Positions 1 to 10,452 of a stretch of DNA of 49,374 bases are shown here, piece after piece. The stretch is taken from positions 1 through 49,374 of the forward strand of contig NZ_JANBVS010000031.1 in the NCBI RefSeq assembly GCF_024586915.1, given 5' to 3'. The notes under the pieces were generated by a model. The model was not told where the DNA came from, did no database searches, and worked only from the letters and a program-made list of their open reading frames with translations. Source of the DNA: Bradyrhizobium sp. SRS-191 (lineage in GTDB: Bacteria > Pseudomonadota > Alphaproteobacteria > Rhizobiales > Xanthobacteraceae). A program made the translations under genes and the position numbers. Position 1 is the first letter of the stretch. Each line of letters begins with the position of its first letter.

Positions 1-118
1 AGCTTTGGAATCGTTAAAAAGGCCATGTTTTGAAAGAGATGCGGTCAAGCTCGGCGCTAGGATGTACTTGTTGCAAACCCGACATCGGGGTTTTTCACCC
101 GACGCTGCCACGACGTGC

Positions 119-134
119 TGTCCGAAACGACACA
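119..134. promoter_or_regulatory. NifA upstream activator site
   Basis: The sequence is TGT, ten bases, ACA, the enhancer half-site pattern bound by NifA. Its centre is about 106 bases before the start site predicted from the sigma-54 promoter at 207-222, the usual distance for NifA enhancers. The motif alone is expected several times by chance in this window, so the call rests on its position. Confidence 0.6.
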
Positions 135-206
135 TGTCGTCGCAGGCTCGACGCAAGCGCTCGACGAAGAGCCGTCACGGCGCATGTGCGGAGCCTACAG
201 AGGGCG

Positions 207-222
207 CGGTACGGAGTTTGCT
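207..222 (+). promoter_or_regulatory. sigma-54 promoter of receiver-like gene and sufE
   Basis: The 16 bases CGGTACGGAGTTTGCT match the -24/-12 consensus TGGCACG-N4-TTGCW with the essential GG-N10-GC spacing and only two mismatches. The predicted start is near 233, leaving a leader of about 37 bases with a GAAGGAG ribosome site before the ATG at 270. With the upstream NifA site this points to NifA-dependent expression. Confidence 0.75.
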
Positions 223-235
223 TGATGTAGATCAA
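222..235. promoter_or_regulatory. FNR/FixK-type box
   Basis: A perfect palindrome TTGAT-GTAG-ATCAA, the site bound by FNR/FixK family regulators. It covers about -11 to +3 of the predicted sigma-54 start. It could repress that promoter, or activate a leftward gene outside the window. A perfect ten-base match of this type is very unlikely by chance in 49 kb. Confidence 0.65.
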
Positions 236-269
236 ACCCGCTCTACGAACGGGCAGAAGGAGTATTTCG

Positions 270-680
270 ATGTCGAGCAAGACGCGCGTGTTTGTCATTG
301 AAGCCGATCAGGTGATCCGCTCGGCGCTCGGCTATATCCTCAGCGAGCGTCATGAGACCTTCACCTTCGCGGAGACCGCGGATGCGCTGAGCAAGGCGGC
401 CCGGGCCACGCCTGACGCCGTGCTGGTCGGCAGCAGCATCCTGGAGGACGGCGGCGCCGAGACCGTCGGCATGCTCGCCCGCAAGCTGCACCAGGCGGGC
501 ATCATCGTCGTCGCCGGCTCGACCAAGTCGCCGCTCGCACTCGCGGGTCTGCGCCAGGGCGCGGAGGCGATCATTGCCAAGCCGATCACCTTCGACGGCG
601 TGACCCACGCGGTGGATGCCGTGCTGGCGCGGCGCGGGGCCGAGCCTGGCCTTGCGGCGCCGTCGCCCTGCAGCGGATAG
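270..680 (+). CDS. degenerate response regulator receiver protein
   Basis: A 136-residue single-domain protein with the fold pattern of a CheY-like receiver. The acidic pocket is reduced to E11 and D13. The phospho-acceptor aspartate is replaced by glycine (G54, in AVLVGSSI). The conserved lysine survives in the AKP motif (K104). It therefore probably cannot be phosphorylated and would act as a pseudo-receiver, perhaps binding a partner. The start is fixed by GAAGGAG eight bases upstream. sufE follows 28 bases downstream, so the two are probably one NifA/sigma-54 operon. The partner and function are unknown; linkage to nif genes is inferred from the promoter and neighbours. Confidence 0.75.
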   Translation: MSSKTRVFVIEADQVIRSALGYILSERHETFTFAETADALSKAARATPDAVLVGSSILEDGGAETVGMLARKLHQAGIIVVAGSTKSPLALAGLRQGAEAIIAKPITFDGVTHAVDAVLARRGAEPGLAAPSPCSG

Positions 681-708
681 AGATCAGCAGATAACCAGGA
701 GAGGATCA

Positions 709-1167
709 ATGTTGAAGATGACCCAGACCGCGACGCCGGCCAATCCGGAGATCGAGGACATCGTCGAGAACTTCGCTCTGCTCGACGACTGGGACGACCG
801 CTACCGCTACGTTATCGAGCTCGGCCGCGGCCTCACGCCCCTACCCGACGCGGACCGCAACGACAGCAACAAGGTGCAGGGCTGCACCAGCCAGGTCTGG
901 GTGGCCACCTCGGTGCGGCACGACGCAGCGCCGGTGCTGGATTTCGTCGGCGACAGCGACGCGCACATCGTCCGCGGGCTGGTCGCGATCCTGCTCGCGA
1001 TGGTCTCCGGCCGCACCGCGCCGGAGATCCTGGCCGCCGATCCGATCGCGCTGTTCGAGAAGCTCGGTTTGCGCGAGCATCTGACGCCCCAGCGCTCCAA
1101 CGGTTTCCGGTCCATGGTCAGCCGCATCAAGGCGGATGCGCAGGCGGCGATGGCCGCGGCGGCTTAG
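709..1167 (+). CDS. sufE: SufE family cysteine desulfurase activator
   Basis: SufE accepts persulfide sulfur from the cysteine desulfurase SufS and passes it to the SufBCD scaffold for iron-sulfur cluster assembly. The 152-residue protein has the SufE/CsdE core, with the acceptor cysteine in VQGCTSQVW and a typical C-terminal arm (LGLREHLTPQRSNGF). The reading frame is open further upstream to 616, but the ATG at 709 has a clear AGGAGAGG site and gives the usual family length. It is separated from sufBCDS, which converges on it from the right, yet both appear to be NifA-controlled. A start at 718 is also possible. Confidence 0.93.
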   Translation: MLKMTQTATPANPEIEDIVENFALLDDWDDRYRYVIELGRGLTPLPDADRNDSNKVQGCTSQVWVATSVRHDAAPVLDFVGDSDAHIVRGLVAILLAMVSGRTAPEILAADPIALFEKLGLREHLTPQRSNGFRSMVSRIKADAQAAMAAAA

Positions 1168-1225
1168 GTTTTACTAGTTGGTTTGCTTGTTTGATTGAGC
1201 CAGCATGGCGCGCCAGATACGGTGC

Positions 1226-1384
1226 ACCCTCGCCCCTTGTGGGAGAGGGTGGCAGCCGAAGGCTGCCGGGTGAGGGGGTCTCTCGGCACACTCGGACGTC
1301 AGTGAATTGCGGAGACAACCCCTCACCCGAGTGAGTCTGGAGCCGGCAGCGGCGTAGCCCTCTCCCACAAGGGGAGAGGGCGCA
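1226..1384. repeat. composite inverted repeat between convergent sufE and sufS
   Basis: Two inverted arms (about 1226-1278 and 1317-1384) share a palindromic core CCCTTGTGGGAGAGGG and a GGGTGAGGGG end. A related element with the same layout lies at 20460-20619. It lies in the gap between two gene ends and may help terminate both transcripts. No gene is seen in 1168-1431. Confidence 0.8.
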
Positions 1385-1431
1385 GCAATTGGCACCGCTT
1401 CTTTCCGGCAAGAGCGCGTGGCGAACCCGCC

Positions 1432-2676
1432 TTAAGAGAAAAACTCCTGCGCCTTCCTCAGCGCGCGGACCAGCACGTCGACCTCGTCCCGCGTGTTGTA
1501 CATCGCGAACGACGCCCGGCAGGTCGCGGTCACGCCGAAGCGCTCCAAGAGCGGCATGGCGCAATGGGTGCCGGCGCGCACGGCGACGCCGGAGCGGTCG
1601 ATGACGGTGGCGAAGTCGTGGGCGTGGGCGCCCTGCATCTCAAACGAGACGATGGCGCCCTTGTCGGCGGCGTTGCCGATGATGCGCAGCGAATTGATCT
1701 CGCGCAGCTGCTCGGTGGCATAGGTGACGAGATCGTGCTCATGCGCGGCTATCAGCTGCTTGCCGATCGAGGAGACGTAGTCGATGGCGGCGCCGAGACC
1801 TGCGGCCTCGACGATCGGCGGCGTGCCGGCCTCGAAGCGATGCGGCGGGTCGCCATAGGTCACCCAGTCGCGCGACACCTCGCGGATCATCTCGCCGCCG
1901 CCGTTGAACGGCGGCATCGAAGCCAAGAGCTCGCGCTTGCCGTAGAGCGCGCCGATGCCCGTGGGCCCATAGATCTTGTGCCCGGTGATGCAGTAGAAAT
2001 CGGCGTCGAGATCGCGGACGTCGACCTCCATGTGCACCGCCGCCTGCGAGCCGTCGATCAGCACCGGAATGCCGCGCGCATGCGCTATGCGGATGACCTC
2101 CTTCACGGGAACGATCGTCCCGAGCACGTTCGACATCTGCGTCATCGCCACCATCTTGGTACGCGGGCTCAGCAGTTTCTCGAACTCGTCGAGCAGAAAA
2201 TTGCCGTCATCGTCGACGGGAGCCCATTTGATCACCGCGCCCTGGCGCTCCCTGAGGAAATGCCAAGGGATGATGTTGGCGTGGTGCTCCATGATCGAGA
2301 GCACGATCTCGTCGCCCGGCCCGATCCGCTCGCGGCCGAAAGTCTGGGCTACCAGGTTCACCGCCTCGGTGGCGCCGCGGGTGAAGATGATCTGCTCGGG
2401 GCTCTCGGCATTGAGGAACGTCGCCACCTTGGCGCGGGCGCCCTCATAGGCCTCGGTGGCGGCGTTGGCGAGATAATGCAGTCCACGATGCACGTTGGCG
2501 TATTCGGACGTGTAGACCTGGTTCATCCGGTCGAGCACCGCCTGCGGCTTCTGCGCCGAGGCGGCGTTGTCGAGATAGACCAACGGCTTGCCGTGGACCT
2601 GCATGCCGAGAATGGGAAAGTCCGCCCGGACGCGGCCGACGTCGTAGCCGCTCCCGTTCACCGCTGCATGCATCAT
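1432..2676 (-). CDS. sufS: cysteine desulfurase SufS
   Basis: A PLP enzyme of class V aminotransferase fold that removes sulfur from cysteine and holds it as persulfide for SufE/SufBCD. In 414 residues it has the PLP lysine K234 (ITGHKIYG), the PLP-nitrogen aspartate D208 (LIDGSQ), and the reactive cysteine C372 in RAGTHCAMP. The RAGxHCA form with a short loop marks group II (SufS/CsdA) rather than IscS/NifS. It is the last gene of fdxN-sufBCDS; its ATG directly follows the sufD stop. In a nif setting it may replace or support NifS. Confidence 0.95.
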   Translation of the reverse strand: MMHAAVNGSGYDVGRVRADFPILGMQVHGKPLVYLDNAASAQKPQAVLDRMNQVYTSEYANVHRGLHYLANAATEAYEGARAKVATFLNAESPEQIIFTRGATEAVNLVAQTFGRERIGPGDEIVLSIMEHHANIIPWHFLRERQGAVIKWAPVDDDGNFLLDEFEKLLSPRTKMVAMTQMSNVLGTIVPVKEVIRIAHARGIPVLIDGSQAAVHMEVDVRDLDADFYCITGHKIYGPTGIGALYGKRELLASMPPFNGGGEMIREVSRDWVTYGDPPHRFEAGTPPIVEAAGLGAAIDYVSSIGKQLIAAHEHDLVTYATEQLREINSLRIIGNAADKGAIVSFEMQGAHAHDFATVIDRSGVAVRAGTHCAMPLLERFGVTATCRASFAMYNTRDEVDVLVRALRKAQEFFS

Positions 2677-4002
2677 CTACTCCCGTCGTCCGAGCCAGCC
2701 CAGCATCGCCCCGGTCAGTGCGTCGCGCACAGCCTCGTTGGCCGCGCCCTCGATGATCTCGCCGATGAAGGCTTGGATCAGCAGCGCCTTCGCTTCTGCC
2801 GGCGGAATGCCGCGCGCCATCAGATAGAACAGCAGCTCGTCGTCGATCGCACCGGTCGTCGTGCCGTGGCCGCACTGAACATCGTCAGCGAAGATCTCGA
2901 GCTCCGGCTTCGAGTCCGCCTCGGCCTCGTCCGACAGCAGCAGCGCCCGCGACATCATCTTGGCGTCGGTCTTCTGCGCACCGGGGGCAACCGTGATCTT
3001 GCCCTGGAACACGGCGCGGGCGGTATCGCCGACCACGGCCTTGAAGGTCTCGCGGCTTTGGCCGTTCTCTGCGGCATGCTCGATCGAAAGCGTGGTGTCG
3101 GCATGCTGCGTGCCCGACAGCAGCGCGCCGCCGCGGATGTCGGCGACGGTGCCCTCACCCGCCAGGCGGACGAACAGCTGGTTGCGGACCAGGCTGCCGC
3201 CGGCGACGAAGCCGAGCTGGTTGAAGGTCGCGCGGGCGCCGATATTGGCGAGCAGCGAGCCGATGTGCAGCGCGCTGCTGCCCTCGCTGACGACCTTGAT
3301 GTGGTCAATGCGCGCCTCGTCGCCGACGATGAGCTGCATCGCGGTGTTGACCTGGTACTCGCTGCCGTCGGGCCCCTGATGCGACTCGACGATGGTGGCG
3401 CTGGCGCCGGCGCCGATATTGACCAGCGAGCGGGTGAACATCGAGGTCGCGACCCAGTTGGTCGTGACGAAGGCGACGTGGATCGGCCGGCTCAGCGCGG
3501 TACCTGGCGCGACCAGGATGACCACGCCATTGGCCGCCAGCGCGGTGTTGAGCGCCAGCGCCGGATCGTCGTCCGGCACGATCGCGCCGAGGCGCTGCGA
3601 CAGCAGCGGCTTGTCGGCGGCGAGGGCATCGGCCATCGGCTGGATGGTCAGGCCGGGCTCGAGCCCGGCGAGATCCGACAGCTCCGGCACGAACGCGCCG
3701 TCGACAATGACGAGCTTGCGGAAGCCCGCGCCGGCGAACAGGTCACGCGCCTCGCGGGCTTTTGCCTTGGCCGCATCGTCCGGCAGCGAGGCGAGCCGCT
3801 TGGCTTCCTTCATCTGCGTGCGCAGATCGGTGTACCGCCACGCCTCGACGCGCCGATGCGGCAGGCCGACCACGTTGAAGCGGTCGAACGCGGCGGCACG
3901 CACCGCTGTGATCTCCTCGCCGCCCGGCAGATAGCGGCGGGCGCCCTGGTACAGATCGGCCAGCCCGAGCTCGGCCTTGGTCTTGCGGATCGCGACGCCC
4001 AT
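2677..4002 (-). CDS. sufD: Fe-S assembly scaffold protein SufD
   Basis: SufD pairs with SufB in the SufBC2D scaffold and is needed for iron entry. The 441-residue protein has the SufB/D family core: an N-terminal alpha region with RRVEAWRYTDL, a right-handed beta-helix middle, and the C-terminal ADDVQCGHGTTTGAIDDELLFYLMARG block shared with SufB, here seen as motifs such as QCGHGTTTG. It lies between sufC (14-base gap) and sufS (no gap), in the order B-C-D-S usual for alphaproteobacteria. Confidence 0.94.
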   Translation of the reverse strand: MGVAIRKTKAELGLADLYQGARRYLPGGEEITAVRAAAFDRFNVVGLPHRRVEAWRYTDLRTQMKEAKRLASLPDDAAKAKAREARDLFAGAGFRKLVIVDGAFVPELSDLAGLEPGLTIQPMADALAADKPLLSQRLGAIVPDDDPALALNTALAANGVVILVAPGTALSRPIHVAFVTTNWVATSMFTRSLVNIGAGASATIVESHQGPDGSEYQVNTAMQLIVGDEARIDHIKVVSEGSSALHIGSLLANIGARATFNQLGFVAGGSLVRNQLFVRLAGEGTVADIRGGALLSGTQHADTTLSIEHAAENGQSRETFKAVVGDTARAVFQGKITVAPGAQKTDAKMMSRALLLSDEAEADSKPELEIFADDVQCGHGTTTGAIDDELLFYLMARGIPPAEAKALLIQAFIGEIIEGAANEAVRDALTGAMLGWLGRRE

Positions 4003-4016
4003 GCTCTTGCCCGCCC

Positions 4017-4778
4017 TTATGCCGCTTCGCTCTGGTACTGCGCGTAGCCGGTCGCCTCGAGTTCACGCGCGAGGTCCGCGCCGCCGGTGCGGACGATGCG
4101 GCCGGCTGCGAACACATGGACGATGTCCGGCACGATGTAGTCGAGCAGCCGCTGGTAGTGGGTGATCACGATCATGCCGCGCTCGGCCGAGCGCAATGCG
4201 TTGACACCGTTGGCGACCACCTTGAGCGCGTCGATGTCGAGGCCCGAATCCGTCTCGTCGAGCACGCAGAGAGAGGGCTGCAGCAGCGCCATCTGCAGTG
4301 TCTCATTGCGCTTCTTCTCGCCGCCGGAGAAGCCGACATTGAGCGGCCGCTTCAGCATGTCGGCGTCGATGTTGAGAGTCTTGGCGATCTCGCGCACACG
4401 CTTGATCAGGTCCGGCGAGGACAGCTCCTCCTCGCCGCGCGCCTTGCGCTGGGCATTGAAGGCGGCGCGCAGGAACGTCAGGGTCGCAACGCCGGGGATC
4501 TCCAGCGGGTATTGGAAGGCGAGGAATACGCCCTTGGCGGCGCGCTCGTCGGCCGACATCGCCAGCAGGTCCTCGCCATTCAGATACACCTCGCCGGCGG
4601 TGATCTCATAGCCCGGCTTGCCGGCGAGCACGTAGGACAAGGTCGACTTGCCGGCGCCGTTCGGCCCCATGATGGCGTGGATCTCGCCCTTGTTCACGGT
4701 GAGGTCCAGGCCCTGGATGATCTTGCGACCACCGGCGATCTCGGCATGGAGCCCCTTGATTTCGAGCAAGGCCGTCAT
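4017..4778 (-). CDS. sufC: Fe-S assembly ATPase SufC
   Basis: A soluble ABC-type ATPase that drives the SufB-SufD scaffold. Walker A is GPNGAGKST (residues 38-46), the signature is SGGEKK (151-156), Walker B is CVLDETDSGLD (171-181) with the SufC-type D after the glutamate, and the switch histidine is H207. The ATG at 4778 is preferred: an in-frame ATG 15 bases upstream (4793) is itself part of the AAGGAG ribosome site. The resulting 253 residues are typical for the family. It sits between sufB and sufD in the operon. Confidence 0.95.
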   Translation of the reverse strand: MTALLEIKGLHAEIAGGRKIIQGLDLTVNKGEIHAIMGPNGAGKSTLSYVLAGKPGYEITAGEVYLNGEDLLAMSADERAAKGVFLAFQYPLEIPGVATLTFLRAAFNAQRKARGEEELSSPDLIKRVREIAKTLNIDADMLKRPLNVGFSGGEKKRNETLQMALLQPSLCVLDETDSGLDIDALKVVANGVNALRSAERGMIVITHYQRLLDYIVPDIVHVFAAGRIVRTGGADLARELEATGYAQYQSEAA

Positions 4779-4815
4779 CGAACACTCCTTCATAATGTCG
4801 CCGCGCGCGACGTCC

Positions 4816-6333
<1,518 letters not shown>

Positions 6334-6369
6334 CTTTCACTCCGCTTGCAATATGGCCGTCGCGCCCCG

Positions 6370-6564
6370 TCAGGCGGGCACGCAGGTGTCCGGAACCGGG
6401 CAGACGGCGGCGCATTGCGGCGCGTCGAAGTGGCCTTCGCACTCCGTGCACTTCTTCGGATCGATGATGTACATGTCGTTCTTCAGGCGGATGGCCGCGT
6501 TCGGACATTCGAACTCGCAGGCTCCGCAGACCGTGCATTGTGAAGCGATGATCTTGTAGGTCAT
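6370..6564 (-). CDS. fdxN: nif-type 2[4Fe-4S] ferredoxin FdxN
   Basis: A 64-residue ferredoxin with two cluster motifs: CTVCGACEFECP, and CTEC-x8-CAAVCP with the long insert (EGHFDAP) that marks FdxN/nif ferredoxins. FdxN proteins donate electrons to nitrogenase or to cofactor enzymes such as NifB. The start at 6564 gives the MTYKIIASQ beginning usual for the family; an upstream frame extension to 6591 lacks a good ribosome site. It is the first gene of the operon with sufBCDS and lies just behind a sigma-54 promoter, which links the SUF genes to nitrogen fixation. Confidence 0.92.
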   Translation of the reverse strand: MTYKIIASQCTVCGACEFECPNAAIRLKNDMYIIDPKKCTECEGHFDAPQCAAVCPVPDTCVPA

Positions 6565-6617
6565 GTGCTGTTCCCCGCGCTCCAGCGACATCGGGCGATG
6601 TCATTCGGGCATGATCT

Positions 6618-6633
6618 TTCAAGCGCCGTGCCA
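6618..6633 (-). promoter_or_regulatory. sigma-54 promoter of fdxN-sufBCDS
   Basis: On the minus strand the bases read TGGCACGGCGCTTGAA. The -24 half is a perfect TGGCACG and the TTG of the -12 half is correctly spaced, but the usual GC at -13/-12 is GA. The predicted start is near 6607, about 43 bases before the fdxN ATG. The -12 mismatch may weaken it; the paired NifA sites upstream support it. Confidence 0.68.
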
Positions 6634-6689
6634 GAGCGCATTTGGTTGATTTCTAAGGAGGATTCTAAATGTTGCCGGGGGCGGCCAGC

Positions 6690-6724
6690 TGTCGCTCTCC
6701 CGACAGCATGTCGTAAGTGCGACA
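6690..6724. promoter_or_regulatory. two tandem NifA upstream activator sites
   Basis: Two TGT-N10-ACA motifs lie side by side, at 6690-6705 and 6709-6724, three bases apart. Their centres are about 90 and 109 bases before the predicted fdxN start. Two copies so close together are unlikely by chance, and the arrangement is that of NifA enhancers of nif operons. Confidence 0.78.
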
Positions 6725-6781
6725 GGGGTGGTTGATGGACGCGCGTTCAGTTGGAGCCGAGCTATTCGCCCCACGGCCGGT

Positions 6782-6990
6782 GCGCTCCCCTCCCCCTCGC
6801 GGGGAGGGGTCGGGGGTGGGGGTCTCCGGGTGCTGATATTCGTGAGTCGGATGGATCGCTGCGCGATCAGTCGACATTCGATTCCAAACGAGGGGCGGTG
6901 TTTCTGACAAAGAGGTTCGTGCGCATCACACGCAGTGTGCTTGGGGACCCCCACCCCCGACCCCTCCCCGCAAGGGGGAGGGGAGCCGAC
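6782..6990. repeat. inverted repeat pair in the nifA-fdxN gap
   Basis: Left arm 6782-6832 (CCCCTCCCCCTCGCGGGGAG and a G-run) and right arm 6943-6987 are inverted copies, each with its own hairpin core. The 110 bases between them show no gene. This belongs to the same broad class of GGGGAGGG palindromes as the repeats near 1226, 13281, 20460 and 48181. Confidence 0.75.
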
Positions 6991-7074
6991 CGCCGCCGGG
7001 GTGACAGTTGGGTGCTCATGACGACGGCCGAGATCTAACTGAACTTTGCTTATGACCTGAGCTCGGCCTCAAGC

Positions 7075-7101
7075 AAAAAGGGCGCGCCACCGCGCGCCCT
7101 T
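7075..7101 (-). terminator. rho-independent terminator of nifA
   Basis: On the minus strand a perfect eight-base stem GGGCGCGC / GCGCGCCC with a four-base loop is followed by a run of T. It starts 23 bases after the nifA stop codon. Confidence 0.88.
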
Positions 7102-7123
7102 CATGACGACCGAGTGCACCCAC

Positions 7124-8884
<1,761 letters not shown>

Positions 8885-8962
8885 GGACGCTCCTGACGAG
8901 AACACCCGTGATTGTAGGCGTTCTAACATCCTCCCTTAACTGCAGATGATTGTCGTGCCTAA

Positions 8963-8999
8963 CTTTGCTGCATTGCCGCAGAAGTAGTGTGCAGCAAAG
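8963..8999. repeat. inverted repeat upstream of nifA
   Basis: Perfect ten-base arms CTTTGCTGCA and TGCAGCAAAG with a 17-base spacer, about 80 bases before the nifA start. It could form an mRNA hairpin in the fixR-nifA message or serve as an operator. A second perfect palindrome, TGCGAGC-A-GCTCGCA, lies at 9156-9170. The rest of 8930-9278 shows no gene. Confidence 0.6.
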
Positions 9000-9240
9000 A
9001 GAACAGAAAAGCTGCAGAACTTCATGATCTTAACAAATTAGTTTGCACCCGGCCCGACGCGCGCATTGCACCGTCGCGGTCGCGACGAAAACAGCGCATC
9101 CGACGAATTCCTGTTGCCTTCCCGACACCTAGGATTCAGCGATCCACCATAGCTCTGCGAGCAGCTCGCAAAGGGTCAGACTGAACACCAACTTTCCACA
9201 TCAGCCATGGCACTCGCCGCATGCGGCTGCCAGCCTGTGA

Positions 9241-9256
9241 TGTCGCGGATCTCACA
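9241..9256. promoter_or_regulatory. possible NifA site downstream of fixR
   Basis: A TGT-N10-ACA motif in the fixR-nifA gap. No convincing sigma-54 promoter is seen between it and nifA, so its role is uncertain and it may be chance. Confidence 0.3.
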
Positions 9257-9278
9257 TCGGCGTGTAGCTCCGATCAAC

Positions 9279-10124
9279 CTAGAGGTGCTGCCCCCCATTG
9301 ATCTGAATTTCCTCGCCGGTCACGTAGCTCGCGGCGTCCGAGCAGAGGAAGAACAGCACCTTTGCCACCTCCTCCGGTGCGCCGATCCGACGCATCGGGA
9401 TCAGCGGCGAAAACCGCGCCTCCGTTTCCGGCGACACCATTTCGGTCTTGATCTCACCGGGCGCGATCGCGTTGACGCGGATGCCATGCGGCGCGAAGTC
9501 GTGGGCCATCTCGCGGGTCAGGCAGGCCAGCGCGGCCTTGGAGGTCGCATAGGCCGTGCCGGCAAAGGGATGCACGCGGGTGCCGACGATCGAGGTCACG
9601 TTGACGACAGCGCCCTGCCCGCGCTTCAACTCCTCGAACAGGCCGCGCGCCAGCAGGATCGGCCCGAGGAAGTTGACGTGAAAGACGGTCATCCAGGTCT
9701 CGACCGAGGTCGCCAGGGAATCGAGCCGGCCGCCATCCTCGGCCTTTGGTGAGATCGCGGCATTGTTGATCAGCGCATGCAACGGCGCGCCGTCGAGCCG
9801 CGCCTTGATGTCGGCAATTGCACGCGGGATCGCCTTGCGGTCGCTGAGGTCGACCTGGACGTGATTGTCCGGCCCGGCATCCCAAGGACAGCGGCCGCCA
9901 TCGAACGGCTGGCGCGAGCAGGTGATGATGCGCCAGCCGGCATCGGAGAACAGCCTGGCCGTTGCGTGACCGATGCCGCGCGAGCCGCCGGTCAACACCA
10001 GCGTCTTCTGTTCGGTACGCTCTGGACGTCCGGCCGCAGCCATATCGCGATGGAACGGGCATGACTCGATTCCCGCTGCATCGATCGCGGGCTCGTGGAC
10101 GTCCTGGTCGAGATCGAGGCTCAC
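9279..10124 (-). CDS. fixR: FixR, short-chain dehydrogenase of the fixR-nifA operon
   Basis: An NAD(P)-dependent short-chain dehydrogenase of 281 residues. The cofactor loop is TGGSRGIG (45-52), then NNAAIS, catalytic S178, Y192 and K196 (YATSK). The sequence and its place upstream of nifA match FixR of Bradyrhizobium japonicum, whose reaction is unknown. The start is GTG with AGGA upstream. The N-terminal 40 residues before the Rossmann fold are extra, as in FixR. A sigma-54 promoter lies 67-82 bases upstream, consistent with NifA autoactivation of fixR-nifA. Confidence 0.9.
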   Translation of the reverse strand: MSLDLDQDVHEPAIDAAGIESCPFHRDMAAAGRPERTEQKTLVLTGGSRGIGHATARLFSDAGWRIITCSRQPFDGGRCPWDAGPDNHVQVDLSDRKAIPRAIADIKARLDGAPLHALINNAAISPKAEDGGRLDSLATSVETWMTVFHVNFLGPILLARGLFEELKRGQGAVVNVTSIVGTRVHPFAGTAYATSKAALACLTREMAHDFAPHGIRVNAIAPGEIKTEMVSPETEARFSPLIPMRRIGAPEEVAKVLFFLCSDAASYVTGEEIQINGGQHL

Positions 10125-10190
10125 CGCATCCGTCCTGATCCTGCACCGCGCACAACCCTAACCGTCCGCGGTATCGTCATGCGGCGGTTG

Positions 10191-10206
10191 TGCAGATTCC
10201 GGGCCA
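10191..10206 (-). promoter_or_regulatory. sigma-54 promoter of fixR-nifA
   Basis: The minus strand reads TGGCCCGGAATCTGCA, two mismatches from TGGCACG-N4-TTGCW with GG-N10-GC intact. The predicted start is near 10180, giving a leader of about 56 bases to the fixR GTG. B. japonicum fixR-nifA is known to have a sigma-54 promoter that NifA activates. Confidence 0.72.
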
Positions 10207-10236
10207 GCGAAAATCACGCGCAGCCGGGCTGCTCCC

Positions 10237-10252
10237 TGTCGGATTCGCGACA
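10237..10252. promoter_or_regulatory. NifA activator site shared by divergent promoters
   Basis: TGT-N10-ACA between the divergent sigma-54 promoters of fixR-nifA (centre about 64 bases from that start) and of the YqeB-like gene (about 142 bases). One site could serve both sides. Confidence 0.55.
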
Positions 10253-10360
10253 GATTGGCGGGTTCGAGACAATTTCCGCGTCCGCTTTCCGCCGCAACGA
10301 TCTCGCGACGTCCAGAACCCAAGGCGTTCAAACGACGATCGTTTTCCAGCTCGCCGGCCG

Positions 10361-10376
10361 TGGTCCAACTCTTGCT
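10361..10376 (+). promoter_or_regulatory. sigma-54 promoter of YqeB-like gene
   Basis: TGGTCCAACTCTTGCT keeps the T-GG-N10-GC core and the full TTGCT -12 element; three of the seven -24 bases differ. The predicted start is near 10387, about 66 bases before the gene. Confidence 0.65.
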
Positions 10377-10452
10377 CAACCGAACAAATCAATTGATCCG
10401 GAAGCCGGCTTTCCACTCTCACAACGGACAGCCACGAGACGCCCAACGCCAT

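Noticed and set aside
5..301. Open frames in the first 300 bases
   Set aside because: They overlap the NifA site, sigma-54 promoter and FixK box in several frames and have no domain pattern.
1564..4047. Plus-strand open frame of 827 codons
   Set aside because: Antisense to sufS and sufD; shadow of codon bias.
8941..8960. AGGCACG on the minus strand as a sigma-54 promoter of nifA
   Set aside because: The next GC is 14 bases after GG, not 10, so the spacing is wrong.
9112..9130. GG-N10-GC on the minus strand upstream of nifA
   Set aside because: Only the four core bases match; such cores occur about every 90 bases in this DNA.
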